Assembly: GCA_021296095.1 (NCBI GenBank)
Contig: JAGWBB010000007.1
Span: forward strand, 1 to 50,824
Source of the DNA: Desulfurellaceae bacterium
Lineage (GTDB): Bacteria; Desulfobacterota; Binatia; Bin18
DNA: 50,824 nt
Reading direction: 5' to 3'
The notes under the pieces were generated by a model that saw only the letters and a program-made list of their open reading frames with translations, was not told the DNA's origin and searched no databases. The stretch's first letter is position 1. Every line of letters begins with the position of its first letter. Both the position numbers and the translations under genes were made by a program. Below are positions 26,519-36,151 of the stretch, piece after piece.

Positions 26519-27849
26519 TTCAGGGCCGGGCAAAACGCGCCTTGCAGGTTGGCTCGCTGACCTCGGCGGTGGGCGGCAGCTATGCCTGGCATGCCCTCAC
26601 CCGGCTGTTCCAGTCTGCGGACAAAAACGAGCAGGCGCTGTTCGCCCTGCACCTCAAGAATGCGCTGCGTCTTGTCGAGCGTTCGCGCGAACTGCGCGGG
26701 GCGTTCATGAAGCTCGTCCAGATGCTCAGCATGCGCGGCGACCTGCTGCCGTCTGAGGTGATTGACGTCCTGTCGGTTGTCCAGTCGTCTCTCCCGCCAA
26801 TGGACTCCGCCCTCATCCGCGGGCAGCTCAGGGCAGAACTCGGAGCCTGGCCCGAGCAGCTGTTCGCCCACTTCGAGCCCGAGGCGTTTGCCGCCGCCTC
26901 GCTCGGTCAGGTCCATCGGGCGAGGCTCAGGAACGGCCGGCAGGTGGTCGTCAAAATCCAGTATCCCGGCGTGGATAAGACGGTTGAACAAGACCTCAAA
27001 AACATGCAGGCGCTGCTCCGGGTGTTGACCCTGCTGACCCGCGATATCTTGCGCCAGCCGTTTGAGATGGATGAAATCTACGACGAGATGGCGGCGCGGC
27101 TGCACGAAGAACTCGATTACCTGCACGAGGCCGAGAATATCAGGCGCTTCCGGCGCCTGTTTGCCGATGACGACGAGCTGATCATCCCCCGGGTGTTCCC
27201 CAAGTTTTCGTCCCGACGGGTGCTGACCATGGACTATGTGGACGGCTACACCTTCCAGGCCATTCTGGCCCCGGGCGTGGACAAGGACCTCAAGGACTGG
27301 GTGGCGATCAAATACTTTCAGATCACCTGGCGACAGATTTTTGACTTTGGCGTGCTGCATACCGATCCCCAGCCGGGGAATTATCTGGTGACCTATCACC
27401 CCAAGATCAGCATGCTCGATTTTGGCAGCGTGCGGATCTTTCCCTCGGCCGTTCGGCGGTCCTATCTGGCGCTGGCGCGGGCCATTGTCGAGCGCGATGA
27501 GCAGACCATGGCGGAGTGTTTTGTCGATCTCGGCTTCCTGGACGCCGAGGTTGATCCTGCCCCGCTGATCCAGATCATGTATCTGATCTTTGAGCCGGTG
27601 CTGGAAGACCGGGTCTATGACCCCCACGACTATCATTCGGCCGAGAAGAGTATGGCGGTCACGGCCCTGAGTCTGGAGCACCGCATCTTCAACGCCCCCG
27701 GTCACCGCCTGTTTCTGGTGCGCGCCCTGCTCGGTCTGGAAGCCTATGTGCAGCAGTTCCGCACGATAACGAACTGGCACCGGCTGTTCTGGGAGTGCAT
27801 CGAGCGGAGCGAGGCTGCGGAGAGCAACTCCCCGTCAGCCGAGGTATGA
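26494..27849 (+). CDS. ABC1/AarF/UbiB-family kinase-like protein
   Basis: A member of the atypical ABC1 kinase family, which in bacteria and mitochondria supports quinone or other lipid metabolism. Visible elements in the 451-aa protein are MKLVQMLSMRGDLLP (the KxGQ region, with Val in the Gly position), the Ala-rich loop AAASLGQVH, the Lys of VVVKIQYPGV, the ELDYLHEAEN segment, catalytic HTDPQPGNYL and LDFGS. It lacks the C-terminal membrane helices of UbiB. GTG at 26494 overlaps the end of larB by 25 bp, implying translational coupling. Convergent with the ClC gene, 6 bp apart. Substrate unknown. Confidence 0.9.
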   Translation: MSAKPTDLIQGRAKRALQVGSLTSAVGGSYAWHALTRLFQSADKNEQALFALHLKNALRLVERSRELRGAFMKLVQMLSMRGDLLPSEVIDVLSVVQSSLPPMDSALIRGQLRAELGAWPEQLFAHFEPEAFAAASLGQVHRARLRNGRQVVVKIQYPGVDKTVEQDLKNMQALLRVLTLLTRDILRQPFEMDEIYDEMAARLHEELDYLHEAENIRRFRRLFADDDELIIPRVFPKFSSRRVLTMDYVDGYTFQAILAPGVDKDLKDWVAIKYFQITWRQIFDFGVLHTDPQPGNYLVTYHPKISMLDFGSVRIFPSAVRRSYLALARAIVERDEQTMAECFVDLGFLDAEVDPAPLIQIMYLIFEPVLEDRVYDPHDYHSAEKSMAVTALSLEHRIFNAPGHRLFLVRALLGLEAYVQQFRTITNWHRLFWECIERSEAAESNSPSAEV

Positions 27850-27855
27850 GGCTAC

Positions 27856-29922
27856 CTATCCCTGGTCTATCTCCCCGCTTGTGGAGAAACGCCGCTGGAA
27901 GGTATCCAGCGCCTGCTGATGACCGGCCAGGATCAGGGTGTCGGTAGCTTGCAGGGGCTGGTCGGGCTGGGGCAGATAATCACGTGAGCCTGAGTTTGCA
28001 GGCGTCCGCACGGCCAGGACAGTCACGTCGTACCGGGCGCGCAAATCGAGGTCTTTGAGCGTTCTGCCGCTGAATGCCATGGGCAGACGGAGCGGTACAA
28101 CGGTGTACTGGGGCGGTAGAGTGAGCGCACCGCGCCGCTGGGTTGAATCGATGGGCACGGTGCCCAGAAACTCTTTGCGCAAGACCTCACGGTTATACAG
28201 GTCAATCACGTCTTGCTGGGCAACAACGCCGACGACCTTGCGTGTCGAGGCCGAGTCAACAACCGGCAGACGCTCGGTAGCGTTGCCGCTGAACTTTTCC
28301 AGGCACTCGGCCAGCGTTTCGCCGGGATGGGTCATGACCGAGACGGGGTGGGCCACATCGCGGGCAATGATCAGCCCGTCGAGTCCTCCCTCGCTCAGAA
28401 AGCCTTTGATATCGTGGAGATGAATCACCCCGGTCAGGTGCGTCTCATGATCGACCAGATAGTAGTGCGGCTCTTGGGAGTCCAGAAAGGAATCGACCAG
28501 TTCCTGAAACGGGGCTTCTTGCGGCAGGGTCGGGGCCGGGCTGCGCATGACATCCGCCACCCGGAAGGACTGCATGACCGTCTCTTCCCGTCCCCGCAGC
28601 AGGGAGACGCCCTTGCGCGAGAGTTTCAGCGTATAGATGGAGTGGCTGTACAGATAACGAGCGGTGACGGTACTCAGGGTACACGCCACCATCACCGGCA
28701 GAATAATATGATAGTCCCCGGTCAGCTCAAACAGCATGAGGATCGCGGTGACCGGGGCGTGGGTCGTGCCGGCCACGACCGCCCCCATGCCGACCATGGC
28801 ATACGCCTCGGGTTCGGCCGTCAGGCCGGGCAGGACGGCGTGAACGACCTGCCCGAACAGGCCCCCGGCCACTACGCCCAGAAACAGGGACGGTGAGAAG
28901 ATGCCACCCGACGCGCCCGAGCCCAGGGTGGTGCAGGTGGCGACGAGCTTGATGCCGAACAGCAGGGCCAACACCTGCCAGTCGGTCGCTTCGTGCAGCA
29001 GGCGATACATGGCCTCAAAGCCCGTCCCATACACCTCGGGCCAGTACAGCAGCAGGACGCCGACCAGCAGACCGCCGACCGTGGTCCGCAGGGCAGGTGG
29101 AATCGGGCTGTTCTCAAACAGGTCCTCGCTCTTATACAGGACGCGGATGAAGATCACGGCCACCACGCCCATCAGGATACCCAGCAGGGCGTACAGCGGC
29201 ACCTCGCCATAGTGGAGCAGGGAGTACTGGGGAATCTGAAAGGCCGGGACATTGCCCATATAGGCGCGTGAGACCGCGGTCGCCAGCACGGACGAGAGCA
29301 CGATGGGCGCAAAGGCGGGCACGGCAAAATTGCCCAGAATGACCTCGAGGGCAAAGAATGCCCCGGCAATCGGGGCGTTGAAGGTCGCCGCAATGCCGCC
29401 CGCTGCCCCACAGCCGACCAGCGTCCGTATCTGGTCCGGCGACAGCCGCAGCAGCTGTCCGCAGCTCGATCCCAGGGCCGAGCCGATCTGAATGACGGGG
29501 CCTTCGCGGCCGGTCGAGCCACCTGTGCCGATCGTCACCGCCGACGCCACAGCCTTGGCCAGCGCCACCCGGGCACGGATGATGCCGCCCCGCAGGGCAA
29601 CGGCCTCCATGACCTCCGGTACGCCGTGCCCCTTGGCCTCAACCGCCCAGCGGGTGACAATCGGGGTGACGAGCAGGCCGCCGATAGCCGGCAGACACAG
29701 CTTCCAATACCACGGCAGGGTCGGCAGGATGGCCAGCGGAGAGGTCGAGCCGAGGGCGATGCGCTGAACGAGGTGCAGCAACTCGTGAAAGCCGATTGCC
29801 ACCACGCCGACCAGCAGCCCGACCACGCACGCCAGCACAATGTTGGCGCTCTGCTGACGGGTTTGCAGCAGGCTAAAGAGCCTGCTGCTCAGACTGGGTT
29901 CGGGAGGAGCGGCCTCGGCCAT
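27856..29922 (-). CDS. ClC chloride channel/antiporter with CBS pair and RCK_C domain
   Basis: A dimeric inner-membrane chloride-transport protein, 688 aa. The ClC core (about residues 25-445) has GHGVPEV, GGSTGREGP with the external gating Glu140, and GSGASGGIFSPSLFLG. The internal proton glutamate of E. coli ClC (second Glu of IIEEM) is Val194 here (FFALEVIL), as in many eukaryotic channels. The cytosolic part has two CBS motifs (about 455-575), which usually bind adenine nucleotides, and a TrkA-C/RCK_C-like domain (about 605-680; VPLRLPMAFSGRTLKDLDLR). Whether it is a channel or an antiporter cannot be decided. Start ATG 29922. Divergent from rpsU. Confidence 0.93.
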   Translation of the reverse strand: MAEAAPPEPSLSSRLFSLLQTRQQSANIVLACVVGLLVGVVAIGFHELLHLVQRIALGSTSPLAILPTLPWYWKLCLPAIGGLLVTPIVTRWAVEAKGHGVPEVMEAVALRGGIIRARVALAKAVASAVTIGTGGSTGREGPVIQIGSALGSSCGQLLRLSPDQIRTLVGCGAAGGIAATFNAPIAGAFFALEVILGNFAVPAFAPIVLSSVLATAVSRAYMGNVPAFQIPQYSLLHYGEVPLYALLGILMGVVAVIFIRVLYKSEDLFENSPIPPALRTTVGGLLVGVLLLYWPEVYGTGFEAMYRLLHEATDWQVLALLFGIKLVATCTTLGSGASGGIFSPSLFLGVVAGGLFGQVVHAVLPGLTAEPEAYAMVGMGAVVAGTTHAPVTAILMLFELTGDYHIILPVMVACTLSTVTARYLYSHSIYTLKLSRKGVSLLRGREETVMQSFRVADVMRSPAPTLPQEAPFQELVDSFLDSQEPHYYLVDHETHLTGVIHLHDIKGFLSEGGLDGLIIARDVAHPVSVMTHPGETLAECLEKFSGNATERLPVVDSASTRKVVGVVAQQDVIDLYNREVLRKEFLGTVPIDSTQRRGALTLPPQYTVVPLRLPMAFSGRTLKDLDLRARYDVTVLAVRTPANSGSRDYLPQPDQPLQATDTLILAGHQQALDTFQRRFSTSGEIDQG

Positions 29923-29972
29923 GACTCATTGTGTGCTATCCAACTCGGCTTGTCCACTTTAGGGGGAAACGC

Positions 29973-30000
29973 TTGACTTTCTCGGACGAGCGTTTATCCT
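29973..30000 (+). promoter_or_regulatory. Sigma70-type promoter of rpsU-dnaG
   Basis: TTGACT at 29973-29978 and TATCCT at 29995-30000 are separated by 16 bp, in the 108-bp gap between the divergent ClC gene and rpsU. The -10 variant TATCCT is also seen in the ClpX-zinc-finger promoter at 47516-47521. Confidence 0.6.
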
Positions 30001-30014
30001 GATTGCCCGCCGGG

Positions 30015-30024
30015 AGGAGGTGAT
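30015..30024 (+). promoter_or_regulatory. Very strong Shine-Dalgarno site of rpsU
   Basis: AGGAGGTGAT is a ten-base match to the anti-Shine-Dalgarno end of 16S rRNA, spaced 6 bp from the rpsU ATG. It fixes the start and fits a highly expressed ribosomal protein. Confidence 0.8.
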
Positions 30025-30030
30025 GAGCCC

Positions 30031-30228
30031 ATGGCAGGTGTTCGAGTCAAAGAAAATGAACCCATAGAAAGCGCCATCCGCCGCTTTAAGAAGCAGTGCG
30101 AGAAGGCCGGTATTCTCCAGGAACTCAAAAAACGCGAACACTATGAAAAACCGAGCGTGCGCCGCAAACGCAAAGCCGTGGCCGCCAGAAAACGCGCTTT
30201 GCGCCGGGCCAGCCGTTCCTTCTACTAA
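30031..30228 (+). CDS. rpsU: 30S ribosomal protein S21
   Basis: A small basic ribosomal protein (65 aa) bound at the anti-Shine-Dalgarno end of 16S rRNA and involved in initiation. [24 protein letters not shown] is the family signature, and the Arg/Lys-rich tail ([16 protein letters not shown]) is typical. It starts the classic rpsU-dnaG unit but is separated from dnaG by a strong terminator, so dnaG is probably expressed by readthrough at a lower level. Confidence 0.97.
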   Translation: MAGVRVKENEPIESAIRRFKKQCEKAGILQELKKREHYEKPSVRRKRKAVAARKRALRRASRSFY

Positions 30229-30265
30229 CCCTCACCGCGCCGCCCCGTCCGCGTCGCGTCTCTCT

Positions 30266-30299
30266 ACACCCACCCGAGTCCGGGTGGGTGTTTTGTTTT
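30266..30299 (+). terminator. Intrinsic terminator/attenuator between rpsU and dnaG
   Basis: ACACCCACCCG at 30266-30276 pairs perfectly with CGGGTGGGTGT at 30281-30291 over a 4-base loop, followed by a T-rich tail (TTTTGTTTT overlapping the stem end). As in the E. coli macromolecular synthesis operon, it would keep primase far below S21. Confidence 0.92.
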
Positions 30300-30350
30300 A
30301 CGCGGGACAGGACAGCTGTCATACTGCACCCCGACTAAGAGGCCGCCGCC

Positions 30351-32123
30351 ATGGCAGACCGGATTCCCGAGGCCAGTTTGGCCGAGATCCGCGCCCGAAT
30401 CAGCATTGTTGACGTGATCTCGGGCTACGTCGCCCTGAGCAAATCGGGCCGCAACCATATGGGTCTGTGTCCGTTTCATGCCGAGAAGACCCCCTCCTTC
30501 AGCGTGCACGAAGAACGCGGATTCTTTCACTGCTTTGGCTGTAACGTCAGCGGCAATGTGTTTACCTTTGTCTCCAAGATCGAGGGCCTGACGTTTCCCG
30601 AAGCCGTGCGCCGTCTGGCCAAACAGGCCGGTGTGACCCTACCCCAGAACCGTGACCCCCAGGCTCAGGAACGCGCCCGTCTGTACCGCCTCAACGAACT
30701 GGCCAGCGTCTATTTCCAGCGCTGTCTGGCCGGTCCGGACGGGGGTGAGGCCCGCCACTACCTGGCCCAACGCGGGTTGCAGCCCGACATCGCCAACCAG
30801 TTCCGGCTGGGCTTTGCCCCGCCCGTCCGCGATGGCTTGGTCCGCTTTCTGACCCAGCAACGGGCCGACCTCGGCCGGGCCGCGCGGCTCGGGCTCATCG
30901 GCCGGCAGGAACGGGGCGGCTATTACGACAAGTTCCGCCACCGTCTGATGTTTCCGATTACCGATGTGGTCGGCCAGCCAGTCGGCTTTGGCGGGCGGCT
31001 GCTGCCCCAGGCTGAACAGATCCGGTCGGCGTCACGCCGGCCGCTGCCCAAATACATCAATTCGTCGGATTCGCCGGTGTATAAAAAAGGGGCGCTGGTC
31101 TACGGCTTGGCCCAGGCCAAGGCCGCCATCAAAAGCTGTGAACGCGCCCTGCTCGTGGAGGGCTATATCGACCTGCTGGCGCTTGTCCAGCACGGTCATG
31201 CCGAGACGGTTGCCGTCCTGGGAACGGCCCTGACCGTTGATCAGCTCAGGCAGGTGCGTCGTTTCAGCCGCGAGGTCTACTTCTTTTTCGACGGCGACGA
31301 GGCCGGCCGACGGGCGGCAACCCGAGCCTACCCCCTGTGCCTGGAGGCCGGCGTGAACGGCCGAGGCATTTTCCTGCCCCAGGGCGAGGACCCCGACTCC
31401 TTTGTCCGTGGGCACGGGCAGGCTGGGCTGGACAGCCTGGTTGAGCGAGCCGCGTCGCTCCAGGATTTCTACCTGCGTCGTCACGCCCTGCCTCCTGGGG
31501 CCTCGGCTTTTCAGCGAGCCCAGGCCGCCCGCGACGCGCTGTCCGAGCTGAACCCGAGCGATACCATGCTGCGTGGCGCGCTGCTGACCCGGGTTGCTCA
31601 GCATTTCGGGGTAAACGAAGAAGAACTCCGCCGCTCGGCCGCCGACGCCCGTCCGTCCCCAGCCGCGTCGCCCCGTCCCCAGCCGCGTCGTCAGCCCGCC
31701 TCCTCGCCCCAGGCGGCGGCCGAGACAGAGCTGTTGTATCTGCTGCTGATTGACCGCCGGCTCGCCCTGCGGGCCGCCAGCGAGGGCATTGTTGCGGCGT
31801 TTCAACACTGGGGAGCGCTGGCCTCCCGTATTGTGGCGGCCTGGCAGGAACACGACCAGATCGATGTCGGCAGCGTGCTCGACACCCTGCCCCAGGAACT
31901 TGCGGGCCTGGCCGCTCGGGTCAGTCGGGCCGATGTCCACGGACCGTCCGAGCAGGACAGCGAGCAGCGGGAGCAGCTGTTTGTCGATTGTGTGCGGCGT
32001 CTGCAAACCACCCAGCGGAAATCTGCTCGCGAGCGGCTCCAGCAACAGATTCGGGAAGCCGAGTCGAGAGGCGATGACGAGGCCGTCCGCCGCGGTCTCC
32101 AGCAGTTGCAGCAGCTGGGATGA
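30351..32123 (+). CDS. dnaG: DNA primase
   Basis: Makes RNA primers at the replication fork with DnaB. The 590-aa protein has the N-terminal zinc domain (CPFH ... CFGC around residues 40-64), the RNA polymerase/TOPRIM core (LLVEGYIDLLAL and FFFDGDEAGRRAA), and a Gln/Glu-rich helicase-binding C-terminus preceded by a Pro/Arg-rich linker. ATG at 30351. It lies downstream of rpsU through a terminator. The usual next gene, rpoD, is missing; a tRNA gene follows after about 80 bp. Confidence 0.97.
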   Translation: MADRIPEASLAEIRARISIVDVISGYVALSKSGRNHMGLCPFHAEKTPSFSVHEERGFFHCFGCNVSGNVFTFVSKIEGLTFPEAVRRLAKQAGVTLPQNRDPQAQERARLYRLNELASVYFQRCLAGPDGGEARHYLAQRGLQPDIANQFRLGFAPPVRDGLVRFLTQQRADLGRAARLGLIGRQERGGYYDKFRHRLMFPITDVVGQPVGFGGRLLPQAEQIRSASRRPLPKYINSSDSPVYKKGALVYGLAQAKAAIKSCERALLVEGYIDLLALVQHGHAETVAVLGTALTVDQLRQVRRFSREVYFFFDGDEAGRRAATRAYPLCLEAGVNGRGIFLPQGEDPDSFVRGHGQAGLDSLVERAASLQDFYLRRHALPPGASAFQRAQAARDALSELNPSDTMLRGALLTRVAQHFGVNEEELRRSAADARPSPAASPRPQPRRQPASSPQAAAETELLYLLLIDRRLALRAASEGIVAAFQHWGALASRIVAAWQEHDQIDVGSVLDTLPQELAGLAARVSRADVHGPSEQDSEQREQLFVDCVRRLQTTQRKSARERLQQQIREAESRGDDEAVRRGLQQLQQLG

Positions 32124-32205
32124 GAAAGGACGAACCGGGGCGAGTAGTAGGCAGAGTCCCGGGCGTATGATATGGAGGAGCGCAAACAGAGTTCGGGTGA
32201 TTCCG

Positions 32206-32279
<74 letters not shown>

Positions 32280-32341
32280 TACGCTGAACTCTGCGGTCTC
32301 GGCCCACTCAACACCGGCAGACAAGCGAAAGGGGGTATTCG

Positions 32342-33085
32342 TTGGCCACACAGATCGATGTGCTGGCTGCGCTTCAGGAGCTTGACCAAGGGCTGTATCG
32401 AAAAGAACAGCTTCTGCAAGACCTGCGCCAGCACGTGACCGCTATCGGCTCGGAGATGGCAAAAACAGAGCAGGAGGCGGAAGCCCAATCCCAGAAACTG
32501 CAGGAACTTGAGGCTCAGCACCGTGAGAGCGAAGGACGACTCAAACTCGAAGAAGACAAAATCAAGGAAAAGCGGGTCCGCCTGAACCGCATTCGCAATG
32601 AGCGTGAAATGCTCGCCGCTCAGCGAGAAATCGAGTTGATGCGGGAGGAAAAGGGCAAGCTGGAAGAGGGTACGCTGCTGCTGCTTGAACAGATAGAACA
32701 GGAGAACGAGGGCCTGAGCCAGAGCCGGACCCGCTTGGGGGAACTTCAGGTCCAGCACCGGCAGGAAGTGGAGCGGACAGACAGCCAAATCACGGGCTTG
32801 GAAGCTGAATCGCGCCGGCAGCGCGAGGAGCGCGTCGGTCTGATCGGCTCTCTTGACCCGACACTCCAGAGCCGTTACGAGCGCATTTTTGCCAAATGCG
32901 GCGGGCTTGCCGTGGTGCAGATCCAGCAGGGGACGTGTCAGGGCTGCCATATGCGGCTACCACCCCAGCTGTGCAATCAGATCCAGAGCAGTCAGCTTCA
33001 GCAGTCTGAAAAAATTTATTACTGTCCGCACTGTACGCGGATTATCTACTGGCCGCAGGCTGCCGAGGAGGAACACCAAGCCTGA
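32342..33085 (+). CDS. Coiled-coil protein with C4 zinc ribbon (CdsZ/DUF164-like)
   Basis: A 247-aa cytosolic protein: an almost continuous Glu/Gln/Lys-rich antiparallel coiled coil (about residues 5-175) followed by a zinc ribbon with CQGCHMRLPP and YYCPHC. This is the layout of the CdsZ/CT398 (DUF164, C4-type zinc ribbon) family; chlamydial members bind sigma54 and secretion components, but the general role is unknown. TTG at 32342 is the start, with an AAAGGGGG site upstream. It lies between the tRNA and rnpB. Confidence 0.85.
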   Translation: MATQIDVLAALQELDQGLYRKEQLLQDLRQHVTAIGSEMAKTEQEAEAQSQKLQELEAQHRESEGRLKLEEDKIKEKRVRLNRIRNEREMLAAQREIELMREEKGKLEEGTLLLLEQIEQENEGLSQSRTRLGELQVQHRQEVERTDSQITGLEAESRRQREERVGLIGSLDPTLQSRYERIFAKCGGLAVVQIQQGTCQGCHMRLPPQLCNQIQSSQLQQSEKIYYCPHCTRIIYWPQAAEEEHQA

Positions 33086-33101
33086 CCTGGGTCGTCAGTG
33101 T

Positions 33102-33489
33102 GAGAGGAGATTGCGTGGTCGCGGGCCTGCGTGCCAGGTCCGAGGAAAGTCCGGACTCCTTGGGATAGGGTGGCCGCTAACAGCGGCCGGCCGCGAGGCA
33201 GGGAAAGTGCCACAGAAAAGAGACCGCTGGAGCGGTCCTGGGATCGTTCTCAGCAAGGGTGAAAAGGTGAGGTAAGAGCTCACCAGGCTCCCGAGAGATT
33301 GGGGGTGCTGGGCAAACCCCACCCGGAGCAAGACCAAATAGGAAGGAGCCCGCTGGCGGGCAGGAGTCGCCCCACTCCGTCTTCCGGGTTCGGTCGCTGG
33401 AGCAGCACGGCAACGTGCTGCCAAGAGGAATGACCATGGTCCCGGTGCGTTACACCGGGGAACAGAATCCGGCTTACCGATCTCCTCTC
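33102..33489 (+). ncRNA. rnpB: RNase P RNA, bacterial class A
   Basis: The catalytic RNA that trims 5' leaders of tRNA precursors. Landmarks in order: GAGGAAAGTCCGGACTCC near the 5' end, GTGCCACAGAAA, AAGAGCTCACC, the CCCCACCCGGAGCAAGACC block and CCAAATAGG. The ends are set by helix P1: GAGAGGAGAT at 33102-33111 pairs with ATCTCCTCTC at 33480-33489, giving about 388 nt. In L15 the usual GGTAAAC reads GGGCAAAC (33310-33317), so the GGU that pairs with tRNA CCA is altered. It starts 16 bp after the zinc-ribbon gene and ends 36 bp before the AMIN-TolC gene. Confidence 0.96.
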
Positions 33490-33525
33490 CTCCCCCATCT
33501 CCCAGAGCGCCAGGGAAAGAACTCC

Positions 33526-35493
33526 ATGCCAGACCAGAGCGTCCGCCCGACCCATGCCTTGCCCCGTCTCCTGTGCCTGTTGATCTGTGCGCTGTGTCTG
33601 GACCGACAAGCGGGTCTCCAGGCTGCCGAAAGCGCGGTCGTTGAGACCGTATCGGCCACGGCCGAGCAGATCTCTATCGCCCTGTCCGCCCCGGCCAGCT
33701 TTCGACAGGCGAGTCTCAAGGCCGACCCGAGCCATCACCGGCCGTACCGCTGCTATGTGGATATTGCCCCGGCCAGGCTGGGCGAGCGTGTCCTGTCAAG
33801 CCTGAACATCCGACAGGGGGAGGTCCAGCGTGTTCGGGTCGCCCAGTTCCGTCCGGATACCGCCCGGGTAGTACTCGACCTGGCCGCCGAGCGCGCGTGC
33901 CAGGTCCGCGTCCTCACCAAGCCGTACCGGCTCGTTGTGCGAGTCGCAAGAACCGAGCCCGTATCATCAGCATCGCCTATCCGGTTGGCGGCCGTTGCCG
34001 AGGTGTCGATCACCGATGCTCCGCCGTTTCGCGTCGTGAGCGCGTCCGATTCGCAACCCGGCGTGACGGTCTCGTCCGGCTCGCCGGCCGCACCGCCACC
34101 CGCCCCAGAGCCTGCTCCGACGCTAGAGCCCACCCCACCGGCCACTCCCGAGCCCGCACCACAGTCCGCTCCAGAGCCTGAGCCGGAGTTGGACCTTGGG
34201 CCAGCGACCGCTGCGGAGCCTCAACAAGGCCCGCTCATTCCCCTGGCCGAAGCCTACCGTTTAGCCGTACAGAATGAGGAGCGGATCAAGATCGCCAGCC
34301 ATGAACTGGGCAAAGCCCGCCTGCTGCCGTGGCGCGCCCTGACCCATCTCACGCCCCGGGCCGATATTCAGGGCACGTATAGCCGGAATAAGGACGAGAT
34401 CTCGTTTGTGTCGGATAACATTCTGCCGGAGGGAGCCGCCAGTTTCTTTTCGACCGGTTCTGCCATTCGCCCGCTGGAGCGCTGGACAGGGATCTTTCGG
34501 ATCACCCAGCCCATATTAGAGCCGGCTTTTTTTGCCTCCCGCCAGCTGGGCAAGGCATCCGTTCGAGAGAGTGCCGAACGCTATGAGTTCACCATCCGGG
34601 AGGTCTTGTTCGGCGTTGCCCGGGCCTACTACGGCGCGCTGCGCTCCCAAGCCCAGATGCAGATCGTCCGAGACACCCTGGGCCTGACTCAAGACGAACT
34701 CCGTCAGGCCCAGGTCCGGTTTCGAGTCGGCGAAGTCACCAAGACCGACGTGCTGCGGGCCGAGGTCGCGGTTGAGCAGGCGCGCCGCCAGCTGGTGATG
34801 GACCACAACCGTTTGCGGCTGGCCTTCACGACCTTGGCCAGGGCGATTGGCGTCCCCGAGCCGCTCGGCGTCGCCCAGCCCGAGCCGGTTGCCTACAGCC
34901 CGGTGCCCTACGACCGGCTGCTGGACCAGGCCTACAGCCAGCGCCAGGATTTCCGTGCCCAGGAGATCGGGGTAGAAATTGCCACGCAGCGCAAGAATCT
35001 GGTCATCGCCCGCTATGCGCCACGGGTGAATGCCCGGTGGGATTTCCCTCGGCTGGACGCCGAGACCTTTGCCGAGCGGGACAAGTTCTGGACCCTGTTT
35101 CTGAACTTCGAGGTGCCGCTGTTTGATGGGGGGGCGCGGGAGTTGGACCTGCTGGAAGAAAACGAGCGGCTGGCTCAGGCCCAGCTGCGCGTCGATCAGT
35201 TGCGCAAGGAAATCCAGGTCGAGGTCAGAGGCGCCCTGCTGACCGTCGAAACGCTCGGCTCGACGCTCCAGACCCTGGAAAAAGAGGTCAGTCTGGCCCA
35301 GGAGAACTACACCATCACCTCAAAACAGTACCGCGTCGGCCTGTCCACCAGCCTGGATGTCAACACCGCCCTGAACGCTCTGAATCAGGTTCGCACCCAG
35401 CTGACCGATCAGACCTACGCGTACCAGATTGCCCTGCTGCGTCTCCAGCAGACGACCGGCGTGTTTGCCGCCGACTCTATGCCTCAGCGCTGA
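33526..35493 (+). CDS. TolC-family outer-membrane factor with N-terminal AMIN domain
   Basis: A 655-aa fusion. A signal peptide (residues about 1-33) is followed by an AMIN-like domain (about 35-145; [34 protein letters not shown]), which in AmiC and secretins binds the cell wall. A Pro/Glu-rich linker (about 185-225) follows, then a full TolC/OEP domain with the two repeats ([61 protein letters not shown]). TolC trimers form the exit duct of efflux pumps and type I secretion, but no pump genes are adjacent. ATG at 33526 precedes the signal peptide; earlier in-frame starts lie inside rnpB. The 3' end overlaps folE by 10 bp, convergent. Confidence 0.87.
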   Translation: MPDQSVRPTHALPRLLCLLICALCLDRQAGLQAAESAVVETVSATAEQISIALSAPASFRQASLKADPSHHRPYRCYVDIAPARLGERVLSSLNIRQGEVQRVRVAQFRPDTARVVLDLAAERACQVRVLTKPYRLVVRVARTEPVSSASPIRLAAVAEVSITDAPPFRVVSASDSQPGVTVSSGSPAAPPPAPEPAPTLEPTPPATPEPAPQSAPEPEPELDLGPATAAEPQQGPLIPLAEAYRLAVQNEERIKIASHELGKARLLPWRALTHLTPRADIQGTYSRNKDEISFVSDNILPEGAASFFSTGSAIRPLERWTGIFRITQPILEPAFFASRQLGKASVRESAERYEFTIREVLFGVARAYYGALRSQAQMQIVRDTLGLTQDELRQAQVRFRVGEVTKTDVLRAEVAVEQARRQLVMDHNRLRLAFTTLARAIGVPEPLGVAQPEPVAYSPVPYDRLLDQAYSQRQDFRAQEIGVEIATQRKNLVIARYAPRVNARWDFPRLDAETFAERDKFWTLFLNFEVPLFDGGARELDLLEENERLAQAQLRVDQLRKEIQVEVRGALLTVETLGSTLQTLEKEVSLAQENYTITSKQYRVGLSTSLDVNTALNALNQVRTQLTDQTYAYQIALLRLQQTTGVFAADSMPQR

Positions 35494-36122
35494 CCGTTGA
35501 CCAGGGTCATGAACTCTTCGCGGGTCGCCTGCTGACTGCGGAAGGCGCCCAGCATCGCACTGGTGGTGACAAGGGAGTTTTGTTTCTCGACCCCGCGCAT
35601 GCGCATGCACAGATGTTCGGCGCGGATAATCACCCCCACCCCCAGGGGATCCAGCTCTTCCATGAGGGTGTTGGCGATCTGGGTCGTCAGCCGTTCCTGG
35701 ACCTGCAAACGGCGGGAGAACACCTCGACCAGGCGCGGTATTTTGCTCAACCCGACAATGTGGTGTTTCGGAATATAGGCCACGTTGGCCCGACCGAAAA
35801 AGGGCAGGATGTGATGCTCGCACAGCGAGTAGAAATCAATGTCCCTGACCACGACCATTTCCTGATAGTCTTCCTCGGTGAAAATCGCCTGGCCGATGAC
35901 CGCTCTGGGATCCTGGGCGTAGCCCTTGGCCAGGTATTCAAAGGCGCGGGCGACCCGGTAGGGCGTTCTGACCAGTCCCTCCCGGTCGGGGTCTTCGCCC
36001 ATGTGTTCGAGAATCTTGCGAATCGTGTCTTCGAGGCCGCCGGTCGAGGCCGGGGAGGTGTTCTGCGCTGCGGCCTCGGGCTGGGGACTGTCTTTGAGTG
36101 CGGTCACACGCGGATTGCTCAT
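35484..36122 (-). CDS. folE: GTP cyclohydrolase I
   Basis: Converts GTP to 7,8-dihydroneopterin triphosphate, the first step to folate (and to queuosine precursors). The 212-aa protein has the active-site and zinc residues: [40 protein letters not shown] and [12 protein letters not shown]. This is a complete FolE, in contrast to the degenerate cyclohydrolase II domain at 13.3 kb. It ends inside the TolC gene by 10 bp, and its start is 29 bp after the carboxyltransferase stop. Confidence 0.97.
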   Translation of the reverse strand: MSNPRVTALKDSPQPEAAAQNTSPASTGGLEDTIRKILEHMGEDPDREGLVRTPYRVARAFEYLAKGYAQDPRAVIGQAIFTEEDYQEMVVVRDIDFYSLCEHHILPFFGRANVAYIPKHHIVGLSKIPRLVEVFSRRLQVQERLTTQIANTLMEELDPLGVGVIIRAEHLCMRMRGVEKQNSLVTTSAMLGAFRSQQATREEFMTLVNGQR

Positions 36123-36151
36123 CGAGGTCTTCTACTCCTTGTCGTGTAGCT

